Shown piece by piece: positions 9,993 through 18,399 of a stretch of DNA of 64,000 nt (within the stretch, counting starts at the first letter, position 1; every line of letters starts with the position of its first letter). Origin of the DNA: Dysgonomonas sp. 25 (GTDB lineage Bacteria; Bacteroidota; Bacteroidia; Bacteroidales; Dysgonomonadaceae); assembly GCF_010501075.1 (NCBI RefSeq), contig NZ_QVMN01000005.1, forward strand, positions 195,714 through 259,713. The letters are read 5' to 3'. Made by a program: the position numbers and the translations under genes. Under the pieces are notes generated by a model. The model saw nothing but the letters and a program-made list of their open reading frames with translations. It did not search any database and was not told where the DNA came from.

Positions 9993-12900
9993 CTACAACA
10001 TCTTCCTGATTAATTTTAGTGTCGTCTTGCGCATCCCGAGCGGATCGTAGCCCTCCACCTCGGCGGCATGGTACAAGTCGCCATTGAAGCGGATGAGGCA
10101 ATGCTCGAGCATATCGTACTCCTCGGGCGAGAGGTAGCATTCGACCTGCGTATAGCAATTCTGCGCATCGGCCAGAATGGTGAAATAGTTGCGCAAGATA
10201 CTGTCGGGCTTGTCTTTGTAGTCGAGCTCCATCCGTTGCCCCTTGTCGAAAGTATCGGTCACCAGGGCAGCATCCACCTCCACTTTATTGTTGATTTTTA
10301 CGCGGTAACTGCCATCCGCTTTGTACCAGAAGCGTTGCGCCTTGTCCGTATAACTTTTCATCATCATTTCGGCATAATCGCTCGAATCGCTGCCCCAAAC
10401 CTCCTTGTCGGAAATAACCGGGAAAACGCCGTCCTTGTAGAAGTTGCTGTCTTCGGATTTTATCGCTTTCATCCAGTTGTACGAGAAATTGGAAGTCTGC
10501 TTCACCACGTTGCTTTCGGGGCTTCCCGTCTCGAAACGCCCGCCACCGTCGTTCCCTTCGAAGGCTTTTATCTCGCCCATCGGGTCGCGCTCGTAGTCGC
10601 CGTCGGCAGCCAAGCGGCGGGTGCTTTCCACAAATCCTATCTCGTCCTTATCCACGGTGAATCCTATTTCGTATGCTTTGGGCAGCCCGAACGGTATATT
10701 CTGGCGGTTGACGTTGACGTCCGCCTTCTGGTCGAGGTCGAGGATAAGCGATGTATTGCCCGACAGTTTTTTGCGGATGTTGAGCTCGAAATTCTTGTCA
10801 TTGTGCTGAATCAGCTCTAAATTGAACGCCTTGCAGAAATTATCTATCCATTCGTCCACTTTCACTTCGGACGGAAGGAATCTGATGACATCTACTGTAT
10901 CTTTCGGGAAATCGTAGTCTTTCTCGGGTTTGCTGTTCCAATCCAATTCGGCTATACTGCTGCCTGTGAACTCGTTGATTTGCGCCCATCCTTTGTCGCG
11001 GCGATAAGGTTCTATCGACAATTCGAAGTCTATTTTATGCCATAGCCAATAATTGGAACCACCTTTGGCGGTGTCGCTTGTAGAAATGAGCGTCACCCGT
11101 TCTCCTTTCTCGAACCAGACAATAGCATTCATTTCGCCATCGCCGTACCAATTGACGGGGCGGTCTTTGTGGGACGCATCGATAATAGGTTTTGCCTCTC
11201 CTTTGTAGTATCCTCTGCGTGCGTAATTGACAGGAGCGTTTTTTAATACGATTTTGTGCATCCTCGTTTCTTCGAGTACGAAATCCTCTTGATTGGCATT
11301 CCCATTTTCGCTGGGGTCTATACATTTTATGTATGGTGTAGGCTGATTGACAAGAACATAAGAAAGCGTCTTGTCTTTATAATTATTATTCCATGAGTGA
11401 CACGATTTGGCGGCCAATGTGCGTGCCCATACAGGATTTAGGTGGCGTTTCGGGTTTTCGTCATTATCGTAGCCGTCAACCCTTCCTTTTGCCCTGTCAA
11501 ATGGTGTTCCAGCCCGATACCGACCATTTTCGAAAGCTCCCCATGCAATCCCTATAACCAGTTTGTCGTTTTGCGCCGGATCGACAAATACGGTCTGGTT
11601 CGGTTTGAAGTTCAAGGGGTAATTTTCGTTAAACACGGGAATCTGAATAGGTGGGTATACATAACCGTCTGTTTTTCCGGCTTGATCATCTTTAATTTTT
11701 AGACCTTCCTGTGTTTGCTCTTGATTATTTTGGTAATATATTCCATCTATTGTTATTCCATCAAGTGTGAAATCTCCTTCGCCTCTGTCGCGGATCAGTT
11801 TGAGTTCGAAGCGCTTATCGTTCAGATAGTCGTCGTTGTCGCTCTTATGATCACCTGAAGCAAAAATGTATCCTGTGTTACCATCTGTGATATGAAAATG
11901 GGAAAAGTCGAAAAAATCGGGGTCTGACCGCCTCGGGATGTAGATGTCTCCTTTCAACGAAACTTTGTAATACCCCGACATTGGGATGCGGATAGAATGG
12001 TGATATTTCTTTCGCGGATAAACTACATTGTTGACTTTATAGTCTTTTATATCCTCTGTATAAGAGGTTATGTTTTCGCCCAGGTCTTCGAGTACTGTCA
12101 GCTTTTTCAAGTTGGTCGAATTGAGCATGTTGGCTGTATATGCCCCCCTGTTATCCCCGTCTGTTGTAGAAAGGAATCCGGTTGTCTCGAAAAGCTTAGG
12201 CTGCTTCTTGTTTACACCTTCGTCTTCCGGCAGAAACCAGCAATTATCCCACTGTCCTTTTATCTTTATCGTCCCCAAATCGCCGTAATTCCACGGCATA
12301 TCGAAATTCGACGGGTTTTTGTAGCTCATATACAGGTTTTTGAGCCGTTCGTCCGAGAAAGCCGTTCCCGTGATGTTTAGCTTGTGGCTTTTAAAGATAT
12401 TCTTCAGCGTGTCCAAGCAGTTGAGCGAAGGCGGGAAGTCCTCGAGCCCGAAACGCACATTGTCGCTTATCCCGTCTTTTGCCCCATACAAGCCACTTCC
12501 GGCAGGCACTTTGGGCAATAGTCCGTACATGACCAGCGGAAAGAAGAAGCGCATATCCGCAGCCCCTTGGCTCTGGTTGTATTGGCTTATCATTGCCAGA
12601 TTGGGGAAGGGGACAGGGTAGGAACCGGCCTTGTTCATCGTTTTGTCGCCGAATATCTCTTTGATGGTTCTTGCGGGTGGAGTGCCCAGATTCCCTTTGT
12701 AGGCGCGCGAAGTGACTTCCGTCAGCTTGAAATAGCCGTCGAGTATTTTCACGCCTCCCATGATGAGTTGTGCCGGGTAAAGGGTTGCGAACTTGCCTTT
12801 TACCTCCTCGGTGTTGATGTAGCCGAAAATGGCGTTGTTGGCATTGGATGCGGGCAGCGTTATCTCGTACGAGCGCTGCGTATCTTTGGCGCTGACCTCT

Positions 12901-12998
12901 ACGGGCGAGATAAACTGCCGCTTGAGGTAGACCGCGAAGTCTTTTGCTTCGCCTATGTCGCACAGTTGGTGGTTGATATACAATTCTATTTGTTTCAT
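9993..12998 (-). CDS. Phage distal tail / baseplate-type protein
   Basis: A 1001-residue protein beginning MKQIELYINHQLCDIGE with an early region KRQFISPVEVSAKDTQRSYEITLP. This arrangement is that of the very large protein usually encoded right after the tape measure in Bacteroidales siphophages, thought to form the tail tip or baseplate hub. The body is beta-rich with many Asp-Gly turns, and the C-terminal part (CYLSPEEYDMLEHCLIRFNGDLYHAAEV) matches that type of protein as I remember it. The frame is intact over 3 kb. In this genome its expected neighbour, the tape measure, lies 41 kb away. A TTTATCTATA element stands 34 bases upstream of the start codon. Confidence 0.65.
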   Translation of the reverse strand: MKQIELYINHQLCDIGEAKDFAVYLKRQFISPVEVSAKDTQRSYEITLPASNANNAIFGYINTEEVKGKFATLYPAQLIMGGVKILDGYFKLTEVTSRAYKGNLGTPPARTIKEIFGDKTMNKAGSYPVPFPNLAMISQYNQSQGAADMRFFFPLVMYGLLPKVPAGSGLYGAKDGISDNVRFGLEDFPPSLNCLDTLKNIFKSHKLNITGTAFSDERLKNLYMSYKNPSNFDMPWNYGDLGTIKIKGQWDNCWFLPEDEGVNKKQPKLFETTGFLSTTDGDNRGAYTANMLNSTNLKKLTVLEDLGENITSYTEDIKDYKVNNVVYPRKKYHHSIRIPMSGYYKVSLKGDIYIPRRSDPDFFDFSHFHITDGNTGYIFASGDHKSDNDDYLNDKRFELKLIRDRGEGDFTLDGITIDGIYYQNNQEQTQEGLKIKDDQAGKTDGYVYPPIQIPVFNENYPLNFKPNQTVFVDPAQNDKLVIGIAWGAFENGRYRAGTPFDRAKGRVDGYDNDENPKRHLNPVWARTLAAKSCHSWNNNYKDKTLSYVLVNQPTPYIKCIDPSENGNANQEDFVLEETRMHKIVLKNAPVNYARRGYYKGEAKPIIDASHKDRPVNWYGDGEMNAIVWFEKGERVTLISTSDTAKGGSNYWLWHKIDFELSIEPYRRDKGWAQINEFTGSSIAELDWNSKPEKDYDFPKDTVDVIRFLPSEVKVDEWIDNFCKAFNLELIQHNDKNFELNIRKKLSGNTSLILDLDQKADVNVNRQNIPFGLPKAYEIGFTVDKDEIGFVESTRRLAADGDYERDPMGEIKAFEGNDGGGRFETGSPESNVVKQTSNFSYNWMKAIKSEDSNFYKDGVFPVISDKEVWGSDSSDYAEMMMKSYTDKAQRFWYKADGSYRVKINNKVEVDAALVTDTFDKGQRMELDYKDKPDSILRNYFTILADAQNCYTQVECYLSPEEYDMLEHCLIRFNGDLYHAAEVEGYDPLGMRKTTLKLIRKML

Positions 12999-13032
12999 AA
13001 GAAATAATTAAAATGTTGTTGGTGTTTTCTTG

Positions 13033-13068
13033 TATAGATAAATATTTGGTAAAAGGGTAATGGTTCGT
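13033..13068 (-). promoter_or_regulatory. Shared phage-unit promoter element (distal tail gene)
   Basis: On the minus strand it reads CGAACCATTACCC, a short gap, then TTTATCTATAC. The CATTACC box and TTTATC are separated as -33 and -7 boxes would be, yet neither box fits the usual host TAnnTTTG pattern. The same layout, including the CGAACCATT start, precedes the terminase gene. Confidence 0.6.
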
Positions 13069-13117
13069 TTTTGTGTATTAATCTTCTTATATTTGTGCTG
13101 TAATATTGTGAATTAGT

Positions 13118-14077
13118 ATGGCAAAGAATAATAAATTAATCGTTCAAAATACAGAAATATCTTTCATAAGTCAGGCAAATGAAGATTATATCTGTCTTAC
13201 GGATATGGCGAAAGCAGCATCTGACGATGCTCGGGCTGCAGATATTATCAAAAACTGGATAAGGGGTAGAGGAACTATTGAATTCTTAGGGACTTGGGAA
13301 ACTATTTATAATCCAAATTTTAAAGTGGTCGAATTTGACCACTTTAAAAAAGAGGCTGGTTTACCGACGTTTACGATGAGTGTAAGTAGTTGGGTTGAAA
13401 AAACTGATGCTATCGGTATTTTCTCAAAAGCAGGGAAGTATGGTGGAACCTATGCACACAAAGATATTGCTTTTGAGTTTGGAGCAGCTATAAGTCCAAT
13501 GTTCAAGCTTTATTTGATAAAGGAATATCAAAGATTAAAAGAGGCTGAAACGAATCAATACGGCTTAGAATGGAATGTTAGGCGTGTTTTGAGCAAAGCT
13601 AATTATAGGATACATACAGATGCTATAAAGGAACACATTATTCCCCAGTCAGGATATGCAAAAAGCAAAGAATGGTTACTTTATGCTGATGAAGCCGACA
13701 TGTTAAATGTCGCATTGTTTGGTTGTACAGCGAAAGATTGGAGAGAAGCGAATATGGGTAGGGCTTTATCGGGTGAAAACATTAGGGATATGGCGAGCAT
13801 AAACGAATTAGCTATATTATCAAATTTAGAATCTCTCAATTCAACATTAATAAAAAATGGAGTAGCTAAAAAAGATAGGTTTAAAATATTGAGCCAGACT
13901 GCAGCAGAGCAAAAACACTCCTTAGATAGAATGGATATCCTTAAGTCTATAAAGAAAGAATCTACATTAACCTATGTAAATGCACAGAAACAACCTCAAT
14001 TATCTACTTTCAAACAAAATGTAGAAAAGAAAGAGAACTATAATCTTAATGAGGGTAAAGAGGATAATGACACATAA
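13118..14077 (+). CDS. KilA-N domain protein
   Basis: A 319-residue cytoplasmic protein with an N-terminal KilA-N DNA-binding domain: ICLTDMAKA near residue 27, IKNWIRGRGTIEFLGTWE near 46, and the conserved FTMSVSSWVEKTDAIGI and GKYGGTYAHKDIAFEFG segments (residues 86-125). KilA-N proteins are typical of phages and large DNA viruses but also occur on Bacteroidetes chromosomes, where they are thought to bind DNA. The C-terminal part is helical and less conserved. It diverges from the distal tail gene and has its own host-type promoter (TATATTTG at about 13092). An imperfect palindrome inside the gene recurs just after its stop codon, which may point to self-control. Confidence 0.75.
   Translation: MAKNNKLIVQNTEISFISQANEDYICLTDMAKAASDDARAADIIKNWIRGRGTIEFLGTWETIYNPNFKVVEFDHFKKEAGLPTFTMSVSSWVEKTDAIGIFSKAGKYGGTYAHKDIAFEFGAAISPMFKLYLIKEYQRLKEAETNQYGLEWNVRRVLSKANYRIHTDAIKEHIIPQSGYAKSKEWLLYADEADMLNVALFGCTAKDWREANMGRALSGENIRDMASINELAILSNLESLNSTLIKNGVAKKDRFKILSQTAAEQKHSLDRMDILKSIKKESTLTYVNAQKQPQLSTFKQNVEKKENYNLNEGKEDNDT
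13325..13350 (+). repeat. Palindromic 26-base repeat, copy inside KilA-N gene
   Basis: AAAGTGGTC and GACCACTTT arms flank a GAATTT centre. The 26 bases from GTGGTC through TTTAAAAA recur exactly at 14097-14122. Here they encode the VVEFDHFKK part of the KilA-N domain. Confidence 0.85.
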
Positions 14078-14096
14078 ATAGAACATCGTCTCTGAT

Positions 14097-14122
14097 GTGG
14101 TCGAATTTGACCACTTTAAAAA
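14097..14122 (+). repeat. Palindromic 26-base repeat, copy after KilA-N gene
   Basis: Exact non-coding copy of the palindrome located inside the upstream KilA-N gene, 19 bases past its stop codon. It could be an operator, a transcription-ending hairpin (A-rich, with no T-run on the gene strand) or a recombination footprint. Confidence 0.8.
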
Positions 14123-14215
14123 TAAAAAATGTTAAATTAAGTAAAACAAATGGAGTGGGATTAAACAATCGCTTAGTTTCGCTGTCTTATAATAAAACCA
14201 ATAATTATTCTGATT

Positions 14216-14698
14216 ATGAAGAAAATTACATTAATTGCCATTTTTGCCCTAACCGGCATATTATTTTCAGCAAATATTTCAGCGCAGACAGTGAAAGCAA
14301 CAGATGAAGCGATAAAGAACCTGAAACCATATCCCGAAAAAATGGGCGATATGGAACGACATGTTATCTTCCTCGAACCGAGGGCGGACGAAAGCCTGTA
14401 CAAGATAGAAATCATTGCGGGCATGTACAAAGAGGTAGACTGCAACCGCCACACGCTGGCAGGTGCGTTCAACGAAGGCACTGTGGAAGGCTGGGGATAC
14501 AGCTATTACACATTCGAAACGAACGGGCAGATTGCCTCTACCATGATGATGTGCCACGATCCTAAGACGACTAAGTTCGTATCGGGAAAGGGCGAAGTTG
14601 TACGCTACAACAGCCGTTTGCCGTTGGTTGTTTACCTTCCTCAAGGCGTGGAATTGAAATACCGCGTGTGGACGGCAGGCGAAATGTTGCCTGAATAA
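14216..14698 (+). CDS. eco: Ecotin, periplasmic serine protease inhibitor
   Basis: A 160-residue protein with a cleavable signal peptide (hydrophobic to ANISAQ, residue about 24) and the ecotin fold. Matching features are KPYPEKMGDMERHVIFL, the VDCNRHTLAG strand (Cys near 83), EGWGYSYYTFET, the reactive-loop region IASTMMMCHDP with Met as the likely P1 residue, and the closing VVRYNSRLPLVVYLP and LKYRVWTAGE. Ecotin dimers clamp trypsin-fold proteases in the periplasm and protect the cell from host or predator enzymes. The two Cys presumably form the usual disulphide. It converges with the terminase gene, with 6 bases between the stop codons. Confidence 0.9.
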   Translation: MKKITLIAIFALTGILFSANISAQTVKATDEAIKNLKPYPEKMGDMERHVIFLEPRADESLYKIEIIAGMYKEVDCNRHTLAGAFNEGTVEGWGYSYYTFETNGQIASTMMMCHDPKTTKFVSGKGEVVRYNSRLPLVVYLPQGVELKYRVWTAGEMLPE

Positions 14699-14704
14699 AG
14701 GAAA

Positions 14705-15877
14705 CTACTTCCTGCCCGCGATAACCGAATAGCTGAGCGCGTTGTTCCGTTCGAGCAACTTGTTGAGGCACACATAGCGTTGTGCGTCTATCGAGTGGTT
14801 GAACTTATCCTCGGGGCGGTTGACAAAGCGTCCGTGCTGGTCGGTTTGCCAGCGGTAATTGCGATATTCTTCGATGATATTCAGGCTGCGGCTTGTGACA
14901 TTTTTGTGGTAACGGTTGAGGATGGATATGCCGGCTATGATGCTGTCTTTACCCTTCTTTGCCGCCTCCACATGCCATCCTTGTGTCGTTATCTCTTTGA
15001 TGCTTTTCGGCTCGGCGCTGTCGGCAATGATAGGCGTATCGCGCGGAACAGCCATCTCGACAAGGTGGTCGGCTATCATCATATTGTCGTAGCCCTTGGC
15101 AAAGAGTAGTTCGTCTATCCACAATTCACCGCCCGACAGGCGTACGTCGACGATTGCCGTGGGGTCGTTCGTGAAGCCGAAATCGATGCCTATCCAGCGG
15201 CTTTTGTATAGCTCCGGCATATCGGCTGTTATATCCCAGTTGCGGATGATAGCCCCTTCGAGCATGCCGGTGACGCCTTCGCCGTAGATGCGCCACCAGT
15301 TTTCGTCGTCGCGGTTCGATTCTATCTCCTTCACCTGTGCCGCGCTCAGAAACTCGTTGTCTTTGTAGGTGGAATGGATGAGGAAAGCGTCCTCTTTGCC
15401 CAATACTTTCTCGTCGAGCCAAAAGGCATGCGAAGGGTTGCAGTCGAGGAATACATTCTTGGTGGTGCGGATAGCGAGCTGGCGGAATATCTCGTAGTCG
15501 ATATTGATGCACTCGTTGATGTAGAGGATATTGCGCGATGGCCCATGCACTTTGCCGGCATTGTCGGCGGAGAAGAATTCTATCATCGATTTGTTGATGG
15601 AGTAAATCTTTTCGGTGGCGTTCCAGCTGTGCGCATCCCAGCGTTCTTCGCGCAGAAGCATATCGCGGAAGTCGCGTATACAACCACGTTTCAGATGGGG
15701 GAGTGATTCGGATACGACCGATATAACCAGCGGCTCATCCGAGCGTTCGGCTAAGGAATAGAGTAATTGCAGGATGCTGTATGTCTTGGACGAGCGCGTC
15801 GAACCTTTGTTCACTATATAGCGATAACCGGCGTTGTATGCTGCCAGATTGCGCGCAAATACGGAAGTCGTCTTCAT
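14705..15877 (-). CDS. Phage terminase large subunit
   Basis: A 390-residue packaging motor with both catalytic halves apparently intact. The ATPase has Walker A GSTRSSKT at residues 25-32 and Walker B ILYINE at 117-122. The RNase H-like nuclease has Asp232 in GIDFGF, Asp286 in IIADSAEP and Asp364 in FNHSIDAQRY. Length is normal for this family (pfam Terminase_3 type). The enzyme pumps phage DNA into proheads and cuts it. No small terminase subunit is adjacent. The gene begins 10 bases from a TTTATCTATA element and about 90 bases from dispersed repeat copy A; its downstream neighbour is ecotin on the opposite strand, so it is transcribed as a single gene. Confidence 0.9.
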   Translation of the reverse strand: MKTTSVFARNLAAYNAGYRYIVNKGSTRSSKTYSILQLLYSLAERSDEPLVISVVSESLPHLKRGCIRDFRDMLLREERWDAHSWNATEKIYSINKSMIEFFSADNAGKVHGPSRNILYINECINIDYEIFRQLAIRTTKNVFLDCNPSHAFWLDEKVLGKEDAFLIHSTYKDNEFLSAAQVKEIESNRDDENWWRIYGEGVTGMLEGAIIRNWDITADMPELYKSRWIGIDFGFTNDPTAIVDVRLSGGELWIDELLFAKGYDNMMIADHLVEMAVPRDTPIIADSAEPKSIKEITTQGWHVEAAKKGKDSIIAGISILNRYHKNVTSRSLNIIEEYRNYRWQTDQHGRFVNRPEDKFNHSIDAQRYVCLNKLLERNNALSYSVIAGRK

Positions 15878-15886
15878 CTTTTTTTG

Positions 15887-15921
15887 TATAGATAAAGAAG
15901 TGGGTAAGTGGTGAATGGTTC
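15887..15921 (-). promoter_or_regulatory. Shared phage-unit promoter element (terminase)
   Basis: Minus strand reads CGAACCATTCACCACTTACC, six bases, then TTTATCTATAC. It is the best match to the element before the distal tail gene, aligning with it over about 38 bases with small gaps. The terminase ATG lies 9 bases downstream of TATA, so the transcript leader would be extremely short. Confidence 0.6.
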
Positions 15922-15963
15922 GGAATATGTTCTTTTATATAATACTTGTTCTATTGTTCCAAT

Positions 15964-16372
15964 CCTGCGCGAAGCCTTTGGCTTCTTGCTTCGTTCATTT
16001 TGCCATTGCGCAAAACGAACCAAAAGGCTAGTGCTACGTTTCTTGTTGACCCGTCAAACGGTTTGTCAGCTAAATGAAATAAGGAATACTTCGTATTCTG
16101 GAATTTCATTTTACGCCGCCTGCACCGGACGGATACCCCAACTACGAAACTAATGCACGTCCTTTATTCAAAGACTCCGACATTGCCGGATAGACGGGGT
16201 ACCCACACAACGCCAGTGAGCGGCGAGAGCAAAACGTGTTTGAGCGCAGCGAGTTTTTTGCTCTGCGAACAAGTTGCCTGTGGGTCGTCTTAGACGGCTA
16301 AGTCGTGACTTTTTGGTTCGTTTTTGGTCAAGCAAAAATGAACAAAGGCAAGCAACGACAGTTGCGCGGCAG
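15964..16372 (+). repeat. Dispersed intergenic repeat, copy A
   Basis: About 410 bases nearly identical to copy B at 21078-21486, with copy C at 8901-9168 inverted and shorter. The distal half contains AGCAAAACGTGTTTGAGCGC, a TGCGAACAAGTTGCCTGTGG segment and GGCTAAGTCGTGACTTTTTG. Internal inverted pieces such as AACCAAAAGG and CGCAAAACG suggest secondary structure. Short open frames cross it on both strands with arginine- and cysteine-rich products unlike protein. Confidence 0.85.
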
Positions 16373-16438
16373 TCAAAATAAATAATACACAGAAATATAT
16401 CTAATAATAAATAATTGCATTCATTTAACTTGTTACGT

Positions 16439-17509
16439 ATGAAAAAATATTTACCTGTAATATCTCTGTTCGTAGCCCTCGTGGCTACCTCCTGTGCCAG
16501 CATAACGCACTATATCGGCTACGATGTGAAGAATCTCGATTTCGAATACAAAGAGCGTCGCCAGCCCGAGAAAATGCTCTATCCGGCATTCTTTTACTAC
16601 AATACGCAGGTTACCCTGCCTGCCGCCTACAAGGGTGTAATAGACCAGCAAAGCCTTTCGAAGCAGATACAGATTGAGGGGCAACGCTATACCGATAATT
16701 CGCGCACGAAAGACTTTACGGTGGCCGTTTCGTACGGTGTGCTGACGACGTCGGAAGTAAACGTCAGGAATGGCGTGACAAAGACGCTGGACGAGCGTAC
16801 GCGCGATACTATCTATACCCCGTCTTATTGGATTGAGTGCCAATACCAGATGAATATAGATGCGTCGCTGCTGAAAGGGGAGAGCAAAGTCAGAAATTAC
16901 GATCTGGGCAAGGCGCTTGCGTCGCAGCCATTCGAGACAAAGACCTTTGCCAACCGTCGCGAGGCGCTGGACTATTGGGAGTTGAATAAGGAAACCCTTA
17001 CGGCCGAATTTGTGAAGGGGCTTTCGTCGAAGGCAATTCAGTTGCTATCGCGCGAGCTGTCAAAAGATTATGGTTACCCCATATATCAGCGGATAGGTAT
17101 TTTGGTTGCGATTGATAATAAGAAGATTGAGGAAAGCGTAACTTTCCGCACCAGATGCGAAGAACTGATGCCTAAACTTTCTGCGTTGAACGGGACAACT
17201 CCATTGAGGCAGAGCGATGTGCAGGCGTATATCGATTATTTCAATTCCCTTCCCGAGAAATATGCGACATTGGAAAGTAAGGAGGAAATGCGTATTCGCT
17301 TTGCGGCCTACTACAATCTGGCGCAAATCTATATCCTGCTGGAGAAACCTGCCGAAGCGGCATTCTATGCCCAAAAGGTAGCGGAGAACGGTTATGCCGG
17401 AACGGTGGGGAATGACCTTATGAGCGAAGTAGAAGAAATGCAGGCCTATTTCGAGAGCCATTCGATAAAGACTTTCCAGTTCTCGACCGACAGCTATTTT
17501 AAAAAGTAG
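16439..17509 (+). CDS. Lipoprotein of unknown function
   Basis: A 356-residue protein starting MKKYLPVISLFVALVATSC with lipobox VATSC at about residue 19, so it should be lipidated and sit in the periplasm or outer membrane. I chose the ATG that opens the signal peptide. The middle has long helices and the C-terminal third (FAAYYNLAQIYILLEKPAEAAFYAQKVAENG) looks like one or two TPR-like hairpins. No family recognised. It starts right after repeat copy A. Confidence 0.65.
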   Translation: MKKYLPVISLFVALVATSCASITHYIGYDVKNLDFEYKERRQPEKMLYPAFFYYNTQVTLPAAYKGVIDQQSLSKQIQIEGQRYTDNSRTKDFTVAVSYGVLTTSEVNVRNGVTKTLDERTRDTIYTPSYWIECQYQMNIDASLLKGESKVRNYDLGKALASQPFETKTFANRREALDYWELNKETLTAEFVKGLSSKAIQLLSRELSKDYGYPIYQRIGILVAIDNKKIEESVTFRTRCEELMPKLSALNGTTPLRQSDVQAYIDYFNSLPEKYATLESKEEMRIRFAAYYNLAQIYILLEKPAEAAFYAQKVAENGYAGTVGNDLMSEVEEMQAYFESHSIKTFQFSTDSYFKK

Positions 17510-17691
17510 GGAATATCTTTAATCGGAAATCGTTCTTTTCACAAAGAATTTATTTGTTAATAATCTGCTTCTTTTCGGTAGCCTTTTATTAATAAGGTAA
17601 ATATTATTAACTATAGGGATTCATTTTTTAGCATGCAAATTTGTATATTTGCATTGTTAATTAAATAAAGAAAACCATTGAATATATAAAA

Positions 17692-18081
17692 ATGGCTAAA
17701 CTTTCTTTCAAAGCAGAATTGGAAAATTCATCTAATAACAAGATATTTGTTTCGTTAGAATTATATGAATTTATCGAGGATGGGATGAATATTATTTACT
17801 GCCCTGCATTAGACCTGTCTTCTTACGGAAGAAACGAAGATGAGGCTAAAAAAGGATTTCAGGAAACATTCGAAATATATATAAATTATTGCATGAGCAA
17901 AAAGACGCTCGTGAAAGATTTGCAGCGACATGGATGGAATGTGAAAAGCGCAAAGCAAAAGAAAATGAAGGCTCCGAGTACAAAGGATTTACTCAATTCG
18001 AATGATACGTTGCAAGATATAATTTATAATAAAGATTATGTAAAAATGAGTGAAAAAGTAGCTTTTCCTGCATTGGCATAA
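17692..18081 (+). CDS. hicB: HicB-type antitoxin
   Basis: A 129-residue protein with the HicB partial RNase H-like fold: DGMNIIYCPALDLSSYGRNEDEAKKGF at residues about 31-57 is the family's landmark segment (here shown in part). It is expected to neutralise the neighbouring HicA and repress the operon with its C-terminal part. Antitoxin-first gene order is one of the two orders known. The preceding 180 bases hold a TATATTTG promoter box at about 17643. Confidence 0.8.
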   Translation: MAKLSFKAELENSSNNKIFVSLELYEFIEDGMNIIYCPALDLSSYGRNEDEAKKGFQETFEIYINYCMSKKTLVKDLQRHGWNVKSAKQKKMKAPSTKDLLNSNDTLQDIIYNKDYVKMSEKVAFPALA

Positions 18082-18099
18082 TTATAATATATATCGGAA

Positions 18100-18345
18100 A
18101 TGTCTACCAGAAAGCTTAAAAATGTCAAATTAGCGGATTACAGGGAATTTCTGAGCAAATGCGGATGCAAACATATCCGAACGGAAGGCGGGCATGAAAT
18201 ATGGAGCAGAAATGATTTGACAAGGCCTATTACTTTCCAGACACATATAGAACCTGTCCCCGAATTTATTATTAAGAATGCCCTTCGGCAATTGAATCTT
18301 ACAAAGAAAGATTTTTTCAATATCCTTTTCGATTGTAATACATAA
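18100..18345 (+). CDS. hicA: HicA-type mRNA interferase toxin
   Basis: An 81-residue double-stranded-RNA-binding-fold protein. GGHEIW at residues 30-35 carries the catalytic His32, and VKLADYREFLSKCGCKHIR forms the first helix and strand. HicA cuts mRNA and arrests growth when unopposed. It follows the antitoxin by 18 bases. A hairpin between it and the convergent phage gene ends the transcript. Confidence 0.8.
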   Translation: MSTRKLKNVKLADYREFLSKCGCKHIRTEGGHEIWSRNDLTRPITFQTHIEPVPEFIIKNALRQLNLTKKDFFNILFDCNT

Positions 18346-18349
18346 AATA

Positions 18350-18377
18350 ATCCCCCTCGGTAGCCGCTAAGGGGGAT
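18350..18377. terminator. Hairpin between hicA and phage tail gene
   Basis: ATCCCCC/GGGGGAT stem with a 14-base loop between two convergent genes; it probably serves both strands, although T-runs are weak. Confidence 0.65.
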
Positions 18378-18399
18378 AAACATTTATAGGAATGAAGGA

